From DAOTWY01 sp003696565 (lineage in GTDB: Bacteria; Chloroflexota; Anaerolineae; Aggregatilineales; Phototrophicaceae): 43,374 nt of DNA. The notes under the pieces are model-generated. The model made no database searches. It had not been told where the DNA came from and saw nothing but the letters and a program-made list of their open reading frames with translations. The first letter of the stretch is position 1; every line of letters begins with the position of its first letter. The stretch lies in assembly GCA_034435635.1 (NCBI GenBank), contig DAOTWY010000023.1, forward strand, positions 1-43,374. The letters run 5' to 3'. The position numbers were made by a program, and so were the translations under genes. Of the stretch, positions 7,645 through 15,584 are shown piece by piece.

Positions 7645-8256
7645 ATGCTAGAGTATTTAAGTCAGGCAGTTGGGTTTGGATTCGCCGCGGGGAATTCCCC
7701 TGGTTCATTGATGACTTTCCTCATTAGTACAACTCTAAGTTACGGCTGGCGACGAGGGATTATGGTGGTTTTATCTCCATTGGTGACCGATGCGCCAATC
7801 ATTTTGACGATGACATTCTTGTTAAGTGGTCTACCAGATCATATCCTGCGAGCTATTCAGGTCATCGGTGGGGTGTATGTATTGTGGTTAGCTTGGAATG
7901 GCTGGTTAGCTTGGCGTAAAGGGGAAACAATTTCCGGTAACGCCTCTCTATCCGTTCCTGCCTCCCCTTACAATACGTTGATCAAAGCAGCGGGTATTAA
8001 TCTATTCAATCCGAATCCTTATATCTTTTGGAGCAGTGTCACCGGTCCAATTTTACGAGAAGCCTTAGATACATCTGTTTGGCACGGTGTCGGATTTTTA
8101 GCCACCTTTTACGGTGTGTTTTTAAGCATTATGGTAATTTACGTCATGATGTTTGATCGATTACGGCACGTTGATCCACGTATGACGCGGATGCTGTTAC
8201 TTATTTCATTATTTGTGTTAGCAGGATTAGGTATACACCTTATTTTTTGGGGTTGA
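7645..8256 (+). CDS. LysE/RhtB-family exporter
   Basis: This 203-residue membrane protein has about six hydrophobic spans, the usual size and topology of LysE/RhtB transporters, which export amino acids or related small molecules. Family features are the N-terminal helix GFGFAAGNSPGSLMTFLIST (in place of the common PGP motif), SYGWRRGIMVVLSPLVTDAP, the span VIGGVYVLWLAWNGWLAW, and NLFNPNPYIFWSSVTGP, matching the family's N-P-K/N segment. The substrate cannot be read from the sequence. The gene stands alone between the spoVS terminator and the next gene 47 nt downstream. The Shine-Dalgarno is weak (GTGAG). Confidence 0.88.
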   Translation: MLEYLSQAVGFGFAAGNSPGSLMTFLISTTLSYGWRRGIMVVLSPLVTDAPIILTMTFLLSGLPDHILRAIQVIGGVYVLWLAWNGWLAWRKGETISGNASLSVPASPYNTLIKAAGINLFNPNPYIFWSSVTGPILREALDTSVWHGVGFLATFYGVFLSIMVIYVMMFDRLRHVDPRMTRMLLLISLFVLAGLGIHLIFWG

Positions 8257-8303
8257 TTTCGTGTAAAATAAATTTTATGTGACTGTTAATTTAACTTGAA
8301 GCC

Positions 8304-9134
8304 ATGCGTTTAAAGCGAATTTTAGAAAAATTAGTGACAAGCCAAGCACCTCATATCATGCAGCCCGGTTGGGATAAAGGCAAAGATGAAATCACCGCGC
8401 TACAGTTTTTAGTACGAAAACTAGCCGATAACGGCGTGTTAGTATTGGTGATGAAAATCCCTGCATCTATTCAAGCCGCTGCCGAGGTTTATGTAAAAGA
8501 TACTGTCAATCTCTATGCACGGTTGTATCGCATCTTATCACAAAGTCTTTTTCCATCGCTTAGCAAGCTCGATATTTATTATGCTGATGACCGCACGCCA
8601 CCAGTGGTTGTGATGATTGGTGATGCGACACCGATTTTCTCTGTGATGGCAGGATATATCATCCCATACATAGCGATTCGCCAAGCGACAGGTGTTATCA
8701 ATGAATTAGAACTCATTGGATTAATGGATGTTGTTTTAGGTGAGCTAGAAGCTGGTGATTTGCCCCAAATGGTCTATCGTGAGGTACGCGCAAATGCGGT
8801 TGATGTGTTAAAGAGTTTATTGAGGGCACAAGTTGAGCATGTCTCATTGACTTGGTTTGATAAACCGATTTTGAATACAAAAGACCTCATTTCACCATTA
8901 AAAAAGCGTCAAACGGGGATGCTTAAGCCGCCGCCGCCTCCGCCTCCTAGCTTGCCCCAACAGCAAGCCAAAATTAAATATGACTTGGAGACCCTGCCAG
9001 AAGACGAGCAACCACAAACGCCTACCGAGCGGATGTTCCGTACAGATATTCAATTACCGCGCGGGGAAAAGAATAACAGTAAACAAGGTGGGCGCAAACC
9101 GCCAGTACCACCGTTGCCATTTAAGGATGATTAG
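8304..9134 (+). CDS. Conserved-looking protein of unknown function with proline-rich C-terminus
   Basis: I do not recognise this 276-residue protein. Residues 1-200 look like a compact alpha/beta domain (GVLVLVMKIPASIQAAAEVY, PVVVMIGDATPIFSVMAGYI, IGLMDVVLGELEAGDLPQM). It has no signal peptide, though one moderately hydrophobic stretch around PIFSVMAGYIIPYIAI could touch a membrane. From about residue 210 the chain becomes disordered in composition: an uninterrupted run of seven prolines (LKPPPPPPPS), then acidic, glutamine-rich and Lys/Arg-rich segments ending in GGRKPPVPPLPFKDD. Such tails often serve as ligands for SH3- or WW-like modules or as flexible linkers. It is flanked by a transporter and a TPR protein, which give no functional clue. 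Confidence 0.8.
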   Translation: MRLKRILEKLVTSQAPHIMQPGWDKGKDEITALQFLVRKLADNGVLVLVMKIPASIQAAAEVYVKDTVNLYARLYRILSQSLFPSLSKLDIYYADDRTPPVVVMIGDATPIFSVMAGYIIPYIAIRQATGVINELELIGLMDVVLGELEAGDLPQMVYREVRANAVDVLKSLLRAQVEHVSLTWFDKPILNTKDLISPLKKRQTGMLKPPPPPPPSLPQQQAKIKYDLETLPEDEQPQTPTERMFRTDIQLPRGEKNNSKQGGRKPPVPPLPFKDD

Positions 9135-9222
9135 TCCGGATTGGATTGTGAGTTTATGGCAAAGCTAGGTGTAAGTGGTACAATCCAAGAAATTAACACT
9201 ATAACAATTTTGCAACTTGCTG

Positions 9223-10155
9223 ATGAACAAACAACTTGAACTATTACGCCAAGTACGCTTAGCACTCAATAACAATCAGTTTCATGATGCAATTGATGCA
9301 CTGGAACAGGTTGTTAAACTGGCAGATGAAAACGGTGATATTGGAGCCAAAGGGCGGCATTTAGGTAACCTTGCGTTACTTTACTATCGCTTAGATCGAC
9401 CTAAAAAAGCCCTCTCTGCGTTTAAAGAAGCGTTGATCTGTGCACAACAAGTCAATGACCGCTTTACAGAAAGCGGCTTGTTGGGCAATATCGGCAACAT
9501 TCTACGCGAAATGAAACATTATAAGGATGCCTTGCAATATCTGGATGCTGCATTACAGATAGCAGAAGCTGAAAATAACACACGGGGACGAGGCATTTGG
9601 CTGAGCAATATTGGATTGGTCTATGACGATCTAAAACAACCCCAAGAAGCAATTCGATATCATCTGGAAGCGGTTGAAGTCGCACGGGAACTAAACGATC
9701 AACGTGGATTGAGTTCACGCCTGAGTAACTTAGGCAACAGCTATGTATCCATTGGCGATTTGCAAGCTGCCATCCCATATTTTGAAGAAACGGTCAGCAT
9801 CTTACGAGCCATTGGTGAAACGAATGAATTAGCTTTGCGATTAGGTATTTTAGGAAACCTATATAGTGAATGGGGACGTTCTCTAGAAAACCCGCACGAG
9901 GCTTATAGAGCGTTTCAACATGCACTGGATTTTTACATCGAAACGCTAAAAATCGCTCGTGAACTGAACGATGTAGTCACCCATGCACAAGTTATGCGGA
10001 GCATTGCTCATGTGTTGATGTTTATGGGACATGCCCCACAAGCAGTTGAATACTATCAAACCGCAGCGGAATTATTTCAAGCACTTGGGATGCAACAGGA
10101 ATATGAGCAAACACGCCACGATTTAAAACTAGCAGAAAAAACCATTTCGGATTAG
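9223..10155 (+). CDS. TPR-repeat protein
   Basis: The 310-residue helical protein is made of regular tetratricopeptide repeats. Clear units are at about 45-80 (LGNLALLYYRLDRPKKALSA), 85-120 (LLGNIGNILREMKHYKDALQ), 125-160 (WLSNIGLVYDDLKQPQEAIR), 165-200 (LSNLGNSYVSIGDLQAAIPY) and 205-245, with further degenerate units after. The repeats are of the LGN/Rapsyn-like type (LxNLGNxYxxxGxxxxAIxY), which bind partner proteins. No enzymatic or membrane domain is attached. ATG 9223 is chosen over a TTG at 9217. It resembles the TPR protein at 1038-1979 in length and layout. The cellular partner is unknown. Confidence 0.9.
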   Translation: MNKQLELLRQVRLALNNNQFHDAIDALEQVVKLADENGDIGAKGRHLGNLALLYYRLDRPKKALSAFKEALICAQQVNDRFTESGLLGNIGNILREMKHYKDALQYLDAALQIAEAENNTRGRGIWLSNIGLVYDDLKQPQEAIRYHLEAVEVARELNDQRGLSSRLSNLGNSYVSIGDLQAAIPYFEETVSILRAIGETNELALRLGILGNLYSEWGRSLENPHEAYRAFQHALDFYIETLKIARELNDVVTHAQVMRSIAHVLMFMGHAPQAVEYYQTAAELFQALGMQQEYEQTRHDLKLAEKTISD

Positions 10156-10199
10156 ATTCTTAATAACAAGCCATGTTCGTTAATTGAATAAAACAACTT

Positions 10200-10886
10200 A
10201 TGATTAGTCGTCGTAAACGTAACCCACTCAGTAATTTATTTGTTTTAATTATTTTTGGGGCAATTGCCGGGATTGGCTTTTTGATTTATGACAGTTTTTT
10301 ACGTGGTTCTGACGAGCCGGAACCGTCTTTACCGGTTGTAAATAACAACACACCAGTGCCGACAACAGCAATCAGCGTTGCTAGCACGCCAACCTTTTCT
10401 ACGCCTTCAACACCCTCAACGCCAACAGCAACACCAATTGCCAGTAACTATCGTCCTATTACAGATGCTCATTTAATTATCCCCTCGGTTGCTATCAATA
10501 CACCGGTGATTAACGTATATTTGAACGGTACAAGCTGGGATGTCAGTAATTTAGGGGTTAATGTTGGGCATCTACAAGGAACAACCTGGATTGGTGGCGT
10601 GCCAGGTAACATCGTGCTTTCTGGGCATGTTGAGCTGGCTGATGGTCGTCAGGGCGTGTTTGCCAATATTGAAAATTTACAAATCGGGGATCGAATCATT
10701 TTACGTGAAGGCAATGTAGAATATCGATATGCCGTTGTAGATATTTACAATACAGACCCTACCAATTTAGACCCCGTCCGCCCAACACTTGAAGAACGTC
10801 TAACGCTGATTACATGCGATTCTTATGATTTCTTCCGGGATACGTATCTGGAACGGACGATTGTGGTGGCGGAGCGCATTGGTTAG
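10200..10886 (+). CDS. Sortase family transpeptidase (class D/E/F-like)
   Basis: The 228-residue protein has an N-terminal membrane anchor (about 10-30, LFVLIIFGAIAGIGFLIYD), a Thr/Pro/Ser-rich linker (about 40-80) and a sortase beta-barrel (about 85-228). The catalytic triad is complete: His143 in LSGHVE, Cys206 in TLITCDSY and Arg219 in YLERTIVV. Sortases cleave a C-terminal sorting motif and join the protein to a cell-surface nucleophile. The short barrel and the TLITC motif fit class D/E/F enzymes. No protein in this window has an obvious LPxTG-type motif followed by a membrane span and positive tail, so its substrate lies elsewhere or uses an unfamiliar signal. It is followed after 3 nt by a membrane-protein gene, suggesting an operon. 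Confidence 0.9.
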   Translation: MISRRKRNPLSNLFVLIIFGAIAGIGFLIYDSFLRGSDEPEPSLPVVNNNTPVPTTAISVASTPTFSTPSTPSTPTATPIASNYRPITDAHLIIPSVAINTPVINVYLNGTSWDVSNLGVNVGHLQGTTWIGGVPGNIVLSGHVELADGRQGVFANIENLQIGDRIILREGNVEYRYAVVDIYNTDPTNLDPVRPTLEERLTLITCDSYDFFRDTYLERTIVVAERIG

Positions 10887-10889
10887 ATC

Positions 10890-11516
10890 ATGTATGGCTG
10901 GCTGAAAAATCATATTTGGTATTTGCATACACCCGTGATTATGCTGGTCTATGCTACGCCAAGTATGTGCCTACAAACCTTAATGACAAATGCCAAACCC
11001 AGCACACAACGTTTGCACCTGCGTAATCTTTTTGCACAGGGTAGACGGTATCAGATTACACCAAATAAAACTGGCTTTGATTTAACAACAACCAGCAAAG
11101 TGACGTGGCAATATCGTAAGCGTACCGTTTCTAGTTCTATGATGCGTGGAAAACTTTCCCCAATTGGCGAAGACATCACACGGGTAGAGCTAGAAACGCA
11201 CATCGCACCATTTTATTTGTTGGACTGTTTGTTTATCCCCACATTTATGACTTCATTAATTGTATTTATGCCCTGGCATCCATTGCTCATTGGCTGGCTT
11301 TCGGCGGTGTTGTATTTATTATCTTGGGTGGGGCATCGATATAATGCTCGTATGGAAGCGCATGAAATGATCTGGTTTGTACAAAAAGCCCTGGAAGAAT
11401 TAACCCCGGCGACCATCCCTGAGCTGGATGCTAGCACAGATCATATCATCATCCAACGTGAATTTGAGCAAATATGGCAGCAATTTTATGAGGAAATAAG
11501 CCGCAAAGGAAAATAG
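10890..11516 (+). CDS. Membrane protein of unknown function
   Basis: I do not recognise this 208-residue protein. A soluble N-terminal half of about 110 residues contains a basic stretch (RLHLRNLFAQGRRYQITPNK). Two adjacent hydrophobic spans follow at about 111-150 (YLLDCLFIPTFMTSLIVF and PLLIGWLSAVLYLLSWVGHR). A charged C-terminal tail of about 55 residues ends EEISRKGK. The arrangement, a hydrophilic domain before a helical hairpin, suggests an inner-membrane protein with both ends on the same side. It begins 3 nt after the sortase stop, so it is probably co-translated with it, but no known sortase accessory protein resembles it. Confidence 0.75.
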   Translation: MYGWLKNHIWYLHTPVIMLVYATPSMCLQTLMTNAKPSTQRLHLRNLFAQGRRYQITPNKTGFDLTTTSKVTWQYRKRTVSSSMMRGKLSPIGEDITRVELETHIAPFYLLDCLFIPTFMTSLIVFMPWHPLLIGWLSAVLYLLSWVGHRYNARMEAHEMIWFVQKALEELTPATIPELDASTDHIIIQREFEQIWQQFYEEISRKGK

Positions 11517-11576
11517 CAAGCCGCACGGCATACACCGGCGGCAAAATATCCACAAAGTTTAATCAATGAGTTGACC

Positions 11577-12689
11577 CTACAGTACCATTTCTACCTGGGT
11601 CAAGGGTAAGTCAAACGTTTCTGCTACAGCAGGGTGCGTCACTTTACCCTGGTAAATATTTAAGCCAGCCGCCAAACCAGGATCGCTTTTAAAGGCTTCT
11701 GTTAACCCAAGATCAGCTAACTTGATAGCATAACGTAACGTCGCGTTAGAAAGTGCAAAGCTAGATGTTCGCGGCACAGCTCCTGGCATATTCGCCACAC
11801 CATAATGCACAACGCCATCAATCACATAGGTGGGGTTACTATGAGTAGTTGGTCTGGTTGTTTCCACACATCCGCCCTGATCCACCGCGACATCTACAAT
11901 AACACTGCCGTTCTTCATGTTCGGGAGCATATCACGCTTAATGAGGTGTGGTGCTTTGGCACCAACGATTAACACCGCCCCAATGACAACATCTGCCGTG
12001 CGGATTGCCTCAGCAATATTTGCCGCGTTGGAGTACAACGTCTGAAAACGCCCGTGCATGACATCATCTAAATAACGCAAACGTTCAATATTGATATCTA
12101 ATAAAGTCACATTTGCCCCCATGCCCAGCGCAATCTTAGCGGCGTTTGTCCCTACTGTGCCCCCACCAAGGACAACAACATTAGCTGCTGGCACACCAGG
12201 CACACCACCAAGCAGCATCCCACGCCCGCCAAGATGCTTAGTGAGATACTGTGCGGCAACTTGAGTCGCCATCCGCCCAGCAACTTCGCTCATTGGCTCC
12301 AACAGTGGCAACCGCCCTTCATGGTCGGTAACGGTTTCATAGGCAACACCCGTCACACCGCTTTCGATCATGGCATGGGTTAGTTTTTCTTCTGCTGCTA
12401 AATGAAGATAAGTAAACAGCACCAAGTCTTCGCGCATGTAGGGATATTCAGAGGGCTGGGGTTCTTTGACTTTAATCACCATATTCGCCCGTGACCAGGC
12501 TTCTTCGGCAGTATCGACAATTTCCGCCCCAACAGCAATATATTCATCATCACTAAATGAACTACCTTCCCCAGCGGATTTTTGCACAAGCACATGATGA
12601 CCATGCGCCACCAATTCACGTACGCCATGTGGCGGCAAAGAAACACGATATTCATCGGTCTTAATTTCTTTTGGAATCCCAATAATCAT
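11577..12689 (-). CDS. ald: Alanine dehydrogenase
   Basis: This enzyme interconverts L-alanine and pyruvate plus ammonium with NAD(H). The 370-residue length matches the family. The catalytic and substrate residues known from the Mycobacterium tuberculosis enzyme fall at the same numbers here: Arg15 (KTDEYRVSL), Lys75 (VIKVKEP), His96 (TYLHLAAEE) and Asp270 (DVAVDQGGCVE). The Rossmann motif VVVLGGGTVGTNAAKIAL lies at about 171-188, followed by LLDIN, whose Asp marks NAD preference. ATG 12689 has AAGGA eight bases upstream. The gene is monocistronic by appearance, convergent with the membrane-protein gene ending at 11516. Confidence 0.96.
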   Translation of the reverse strand: MIIGIPKEIKTDEYRVSLPPHGVRELVAHGHHVLVQKSAGEGSSFSDDEYIAVGAEIVDTAEEAWSRANMVIKVKEPQPSEYPYMREDLVLFTYLHLAAEEKLTHAMIESGVTGVAYETVTDHEGRLPLLEPMSEVAGRMATQVAAQYLTKHLGGRGMLLGGVPGVPAANVVVLGGGTVGTNAAKIALGMGANVTLLDINIERLRYLDDVMHGRFQTLYSNAANIAEAIRTADVVIGAVLIVGAKAPHLIKRDMLPNMKNGSVIVDVAVDQGGCVETTRPTTHSNPTYVIDGVVHYGVANMPGAVPRTSSFALSNATLRYAIKLADLGLTEAFKSDPGLAAGLNIYQGKVTHPAVAETFDLPLTQVEMVL

Positions 12690-13041
12690 CTTTATTTTCC
12701 TTCGATCTGTACGAAAAAACCTTTTTTTAATTGTACACCATGTAGGAAAAATAGAACTAGAGGAACATTGGCGGCAAATTATTGATCAGCACTTCGCTGT
12801 CGCGCGATTATCCCTGGCAACACTATTCACCCATCAAATGCATGAGATACTGTCGGTGGGTTATATTTGCCTAGCATGTCACATCCTTTGATCCATCATT
12901 TGCTTGATATACTTGACCTAAAAAAATTTTTTGTGGTACTTTAATACCAAGCTAAACCGTGACAATTTCATACTGTAATATCATCCGTAACAGGTTTAGT
13001 GATATACTCTTAAATAATTATCATATTGTCATAGGTAGATC
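12690..13041. other. Intergenic region between ald and the GTPase-like gene
   Basis: This 352-bp non-coding stretch separates two divergent genes. Apart from the ald ribosome-binding site and the extended -10 element listed at 13000-13008, I see no gene or RNA structure. Homopolymeric A and T runs occur at about 12,918-12,932. Confidence 0.6.
13000..13008 (+). promoter_or_regulatory. Possible extended -10 promoter of the GTPase-like gene
   Basis: TGATATACT fits an extended -10 element (TGn plus TATACT), about 34 nt before the start codon at 13042. No convincing -35 hexamer accompanies it, which is acceptable for extended -10 promoters. Confidence 0.4.
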
Positions 13042-13539
13042 ATGTCCACCATTGTAAAAATTGAGACTGTAGAGATCATCGTGACCGGAATGCCTGGCTC
13101 TGGCAAATCAACTTTTATTAAGACAATTTGTCCACGCAGCCGGGAGTTGCATGGGTGGTATACGGGGGATTTAAGCGTTGATGATGAATTACGGCTTAAA
13201 TTTTTAGAGCCGCCCAAGCTCAAACAATTTGATTTTATTTGGCTGCGGGAGCTAATTGAGCATGTCAATGTGCCAGGGTTTGTTGTGATGTGTGATAGCA
13301 CACAACCAGAATATTTTGGCGCAGTGGTGTGTTTATTAGAGACGATTAAAGCATATCATCCAGAAACCCCTTGCATCTTAGTGGCTAATAAGCATGATGA
13401 CCCACGTGCCTGGCATGTAGATGATATCCGTTTAGGGTTGGGCATACCTGATAGTATCCCAGTGGTGCCTTGCATCGCCAACGAATTTGAATATGTAAAG
13501 GATGTCACCGTCAAAATGTTATATCAAATTTTTGAGTAA
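13042..13539 (+). CDS. Small Ras-like GTPase-like protein (SR-beta/COG2229-type)
   Basis: This 165-residue single-domain protein has a P-loop GMPGSGKSTF (about 16-25), a hydrophobic strand GFVVMCDST typical of the core of small GTPases, and the guanine-specificity motif NKHD (fits NKxD) in CILVANKHDDP. The layout matches the bacterial MglA-like/SR-beta-like small GTPases. The switch II region is unusual: where relatives read GTPGQxRF, this protein reads FLEPPKLKQFDFIW, so the glycine and glutamine that sense the gamma phosphate are absent. It probably binds GTP but may hydrolyse it poorly. Partners such as roadblock-domain regulators are often encoded next door but are not found here. Confidence 0.85.
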   Translation: MSTIVKIETVEIIVTGMPGSGKSTFIKTICPRSRELHGWYTGDLSVDDELRLKFLEPPKLKQFDFIWLRELIEHVNVPGFVVMCDSTQPEYFGAVVCLLETIKAYHPETPCILVANKHDDPRAWHVDDIRLGLGIPDSIPVVPCIANEFEYVKDVTVKMLYQIFE

Positions 13540-13629
13540 GCACTCAATCATATTTGATAAAAACAGCCTCTATCACATCTCAAATGCCTCTTGCAAATCA
13601 GCGTTATTGAGATATAATGAGGCTAGACT

Positions 13630-13702
13630 GGGCAATTAGCTCAATTGGCAGAGCGTCTCGTTGACGTCGAGAAGGTTATAGGTTCGAGTCCTATATTGCC
13701 CA
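13630..13702 (+). tRNA. tRNA-Val (anticodon GAC)
   Basis: The 73-nt sequence folds as a complete cloverleaf. The acceptor stem is GGGCAAT/ATTGCCC, the D-stem GCTC/GAGC, the anticodon stem TCTCG/CGAGA with loop TTGACGT, and the T-stem ATAGG/CCTAT around TTCGAGT. The anticodon at positions 34-36 is GAC, reading GUC and GUU valine codons. The discriminator base is A and the CCA end is not encoded. Confidence 0.95.
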
Positions 13703-13749
13703 CACCCTTCCCTAAAAATTCTCCACACATCTCAAATAAAAAATATCCA

Positions 13750-14532
13750 TTATGGTTGCCAATTTGGCGCAAAGCCGTTTAAAATCCATGCTACACGCCG
13801 TTGGTTTGTCTTTGTATCAATGACATAAATATCCCAACGTCCGCTCTCCGTGAGGCGGATCACCGTTAATGCCACATATCGCCCATCAGATGACCAAGTT
13901 ATTGCTTCATTAAACCGAGGTTGTTCGCTATGGCGAAACGTATAAATCGGTGTAACACCTTCATCTGAACGGGCAAAAACACACCACCAACCGCCACATT
14001 GATCATAATAGACCTGACGTGTGCCATCTGGTGAGGCATATTCCACCGTATTCAGCTGTGTGATGTAAGATTGTATTTGTGGGAGGTCTATATCAGCCTG
14101 TGTTATGCTACCATCCAGCCCAAACATCAACACATCTAGCGCGTTTCTTTCATTACGCCGCACTCCTAAAAGCCCGCTACCGTCATCAAGCCAACGTGGT
14201 AACGCAACACTACCCTGTGCTAACCAACGCGGATTTTCACCATAGCGTGTTATGACTCGAAGGCGAAAATCATCGTTAGGAGTTGCTGCTAAATATGCGA
14301 TGCTTTGCCCATCCGGCGACCAGATAGGCATGAGTTCATGCAATGAATCATGGGTTAGGTTAAAGCTAACTCGGCGTGATGTATCATATATCAATACATC
14401 ACTTGGAACAACATTCCGAACAAATATCAATACATATCCTGGCAACATTTTTCCGATGAGAATCGCGCCACCTATTGCCAGAAACATCACAAGCGTCATG
14501 AATAAAATAAGACGAGATATCTGAATCGTCAT
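13750..14532 (-). CDS. Membrane-anchored TolB-like beta-propeller protein
   Basis: The 260-residue product has an N-terminal membrane segment (ISRLILFMTLVMFLAIGGAI) and an extracytoplasmic domain with WD40-like/TolB-type blades, such as ELMPIWSPDGQSIAYLAA and AITWSSDGRYVALTVI, ending FAPNWQP. Blades are fewer and more degenerate than in its neighbour. Start choice: the longest frame begins at 14553, but ATG 14532 overlaps the stop of the upstream gene as ATGA and puts the membrane segment at the N-terminus. It is the third gene of the operon 16496-13750. TolB-type propellers usually mediate protein contacts in the envelope; the partner is not known. Confidence 0.86.
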   Translation of the reverse strand: MTIQISRLILFMTLVMFLAIGGAILIGKMLPGYVLIFVRNVVPSDVLIYDTSRRVSFNLTHDSLHELMPIWSPDGQSIAYLAATPNDDFRLRVITRYGENPRWLAQGSVALPRWLDDGSGLLGVRRNERNALDVLMFGLDGSITQADIDLPQIQSYITQLNTVEYASPDGTRQVYYDQCGGWWCVFARSDEGVTPIYTFRHSEQPRFNEAITWSSDGRYVALTVIRLTESGRWDIYVIDTKTNQRRVAWILNGFAPNWQP

Positions 14533-15581
14533 GGCTTCCAAATAGGAGACCAATCATCAATGTCATTACGTGTCAGTTGGCGCACATTGCCGGTTTGTAA
14601 ATCTAACAGAGCGATCTCCCCCGTCAGGTCTGGCACGCTGATATACAACACATATCGACCATCTGATGACCAAACCGGATCATAATCAAGTGTGGTGTTA
14701 TGCGTCAGTTGTATAACATTCTCTCCAAAATGATCCATCATATATAACTCATCGTCGCCATCTCGATTAGAAACAAACACCAAATACGCACCATCCGGTG
14801 ACCAAACAGGGTTATAGTCACGGGCAAAATGACGTGTTAAATTGGTCAATGCGCCAGTTTGTACATTCACTACATAAATTTCGCTATTGCCATCTCGATT
14901 TGTTGTAAAAGCTAAATGAGTACCCGCTGGTGACCACGCAACATAATCCTCATCAACTTGCATCCCATTGGTTAAACGGCGTTGATCATACCCCCAACGA
15001 TTAACCAAATAGAGATCACTGTTGCCACGCCTACCAGAAACATAAGCCAGCCATTCGCCATCCGGCGACCACATCGGTTTGCGATCATTTGTCTCACCGG
15101 TGATCTTCACATCAATCAAGTGGATATTGGGGTCTGTCATACGCTGAATATGAATATCCCAGTCGCTATCATGATAGACGGCATAAGCCAGCCATTCGCC
15201 ATCCGGTGACCACGTTGGACGATTTTGATATGTTCCTACATCATCCAAGACGCGCAGATAATTAATTCGGGTATCATATAACAATAACAACCGTTTATAT
15301 TGCGGGAAAGCAGCCACAAATACCAGGTATCGTCCATCTGGTGACCATGCCGGGAGCCAATTACGAATACTACTCGGCACAATTTTACGTGTTAAATTAT
15401 AGGACAATCCACGGCTTAGGCTGTGAACCTGAATATCCCATATCCTGTTGACATTGCTAATATATATAACTTCTTGCCCGGTTGGAAATCGTCGTCCTAA
15501 TCTGCTCACCTGATAGCTTAATATAACCGAAAGCAACGCTAGCACTGCCCCAGCTCGTAAAACCAGCCTTGAGATAACCAT
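14529..15581 (-). CDS. Membrane-anchored TolB-like beta-propeller protein
   Basis: The 350-residue protein has an N-terminal signal anchor (LVLRAGAVLALLSVILSYQV) and a propeller of about six clear blades. Each blade is headed by WSPDG-like turns (LPAWSPDGRYLVF, RPTWSPDGEWLAY, KPMWSPDGEWLAY, YVAWSPAGTHLAF, NPVWSPDGAYLVF, DPVWSSDGRYVLY) and ends in repeats like NRDGNSEIYVVN. The chain closes with WSPIWKP, as in TolB C-terminal domains. There is no TolB N-terminal domain or Pal/Tol cluster nearby, so it is TolB-like only in fold. The gene starts 3 nt after the upstream lipoprotein gene and ends in a 4-nt ATGA overlap with a shorter paralogue. An extracytoplasmic interaction role is inferred. Confidence 0.92.
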   Translation of the reverse strand: MVISRLVLRAGAVLALLSVILSYQVSRLGRRFPTGQEVIYISNVNRIWDIQVHSLSRGLSYNLTRKIVPSSIRNWLPAWSPDGRYLVFVAAFPQYKRLLLLYDTRINYLRVLDDVGTYQNRPTWSPDGEWLAYAVYHDSDWDIHIQRMTDPNIHLIDVKITGETNDRKPMWSPDGEWLAYVSGRRGNSDLYLVNRWGYDQRRLTNGMQVDEDYVAWSPAGTHLAFTTNRDGNSEIYVVNVQTGALTNLTRHFARDYNPVWSPDGAYLVFVSNRDGDDELYMMDHFGENVIQLTHNTTLDYDPVWSSDGRYVLYISVPDLTGEIALLDLQTGNVRQLTRNDIDDWSPIWKP

Positions 15582-15584
15582 CGC

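Noticed and set aside
14529..15581. Assignment as TolB of a Tol-Pal system
   Set aside because: Only the propeller repeats match; the TolB N-terminal domain and tolQRA/pal genes are absent.
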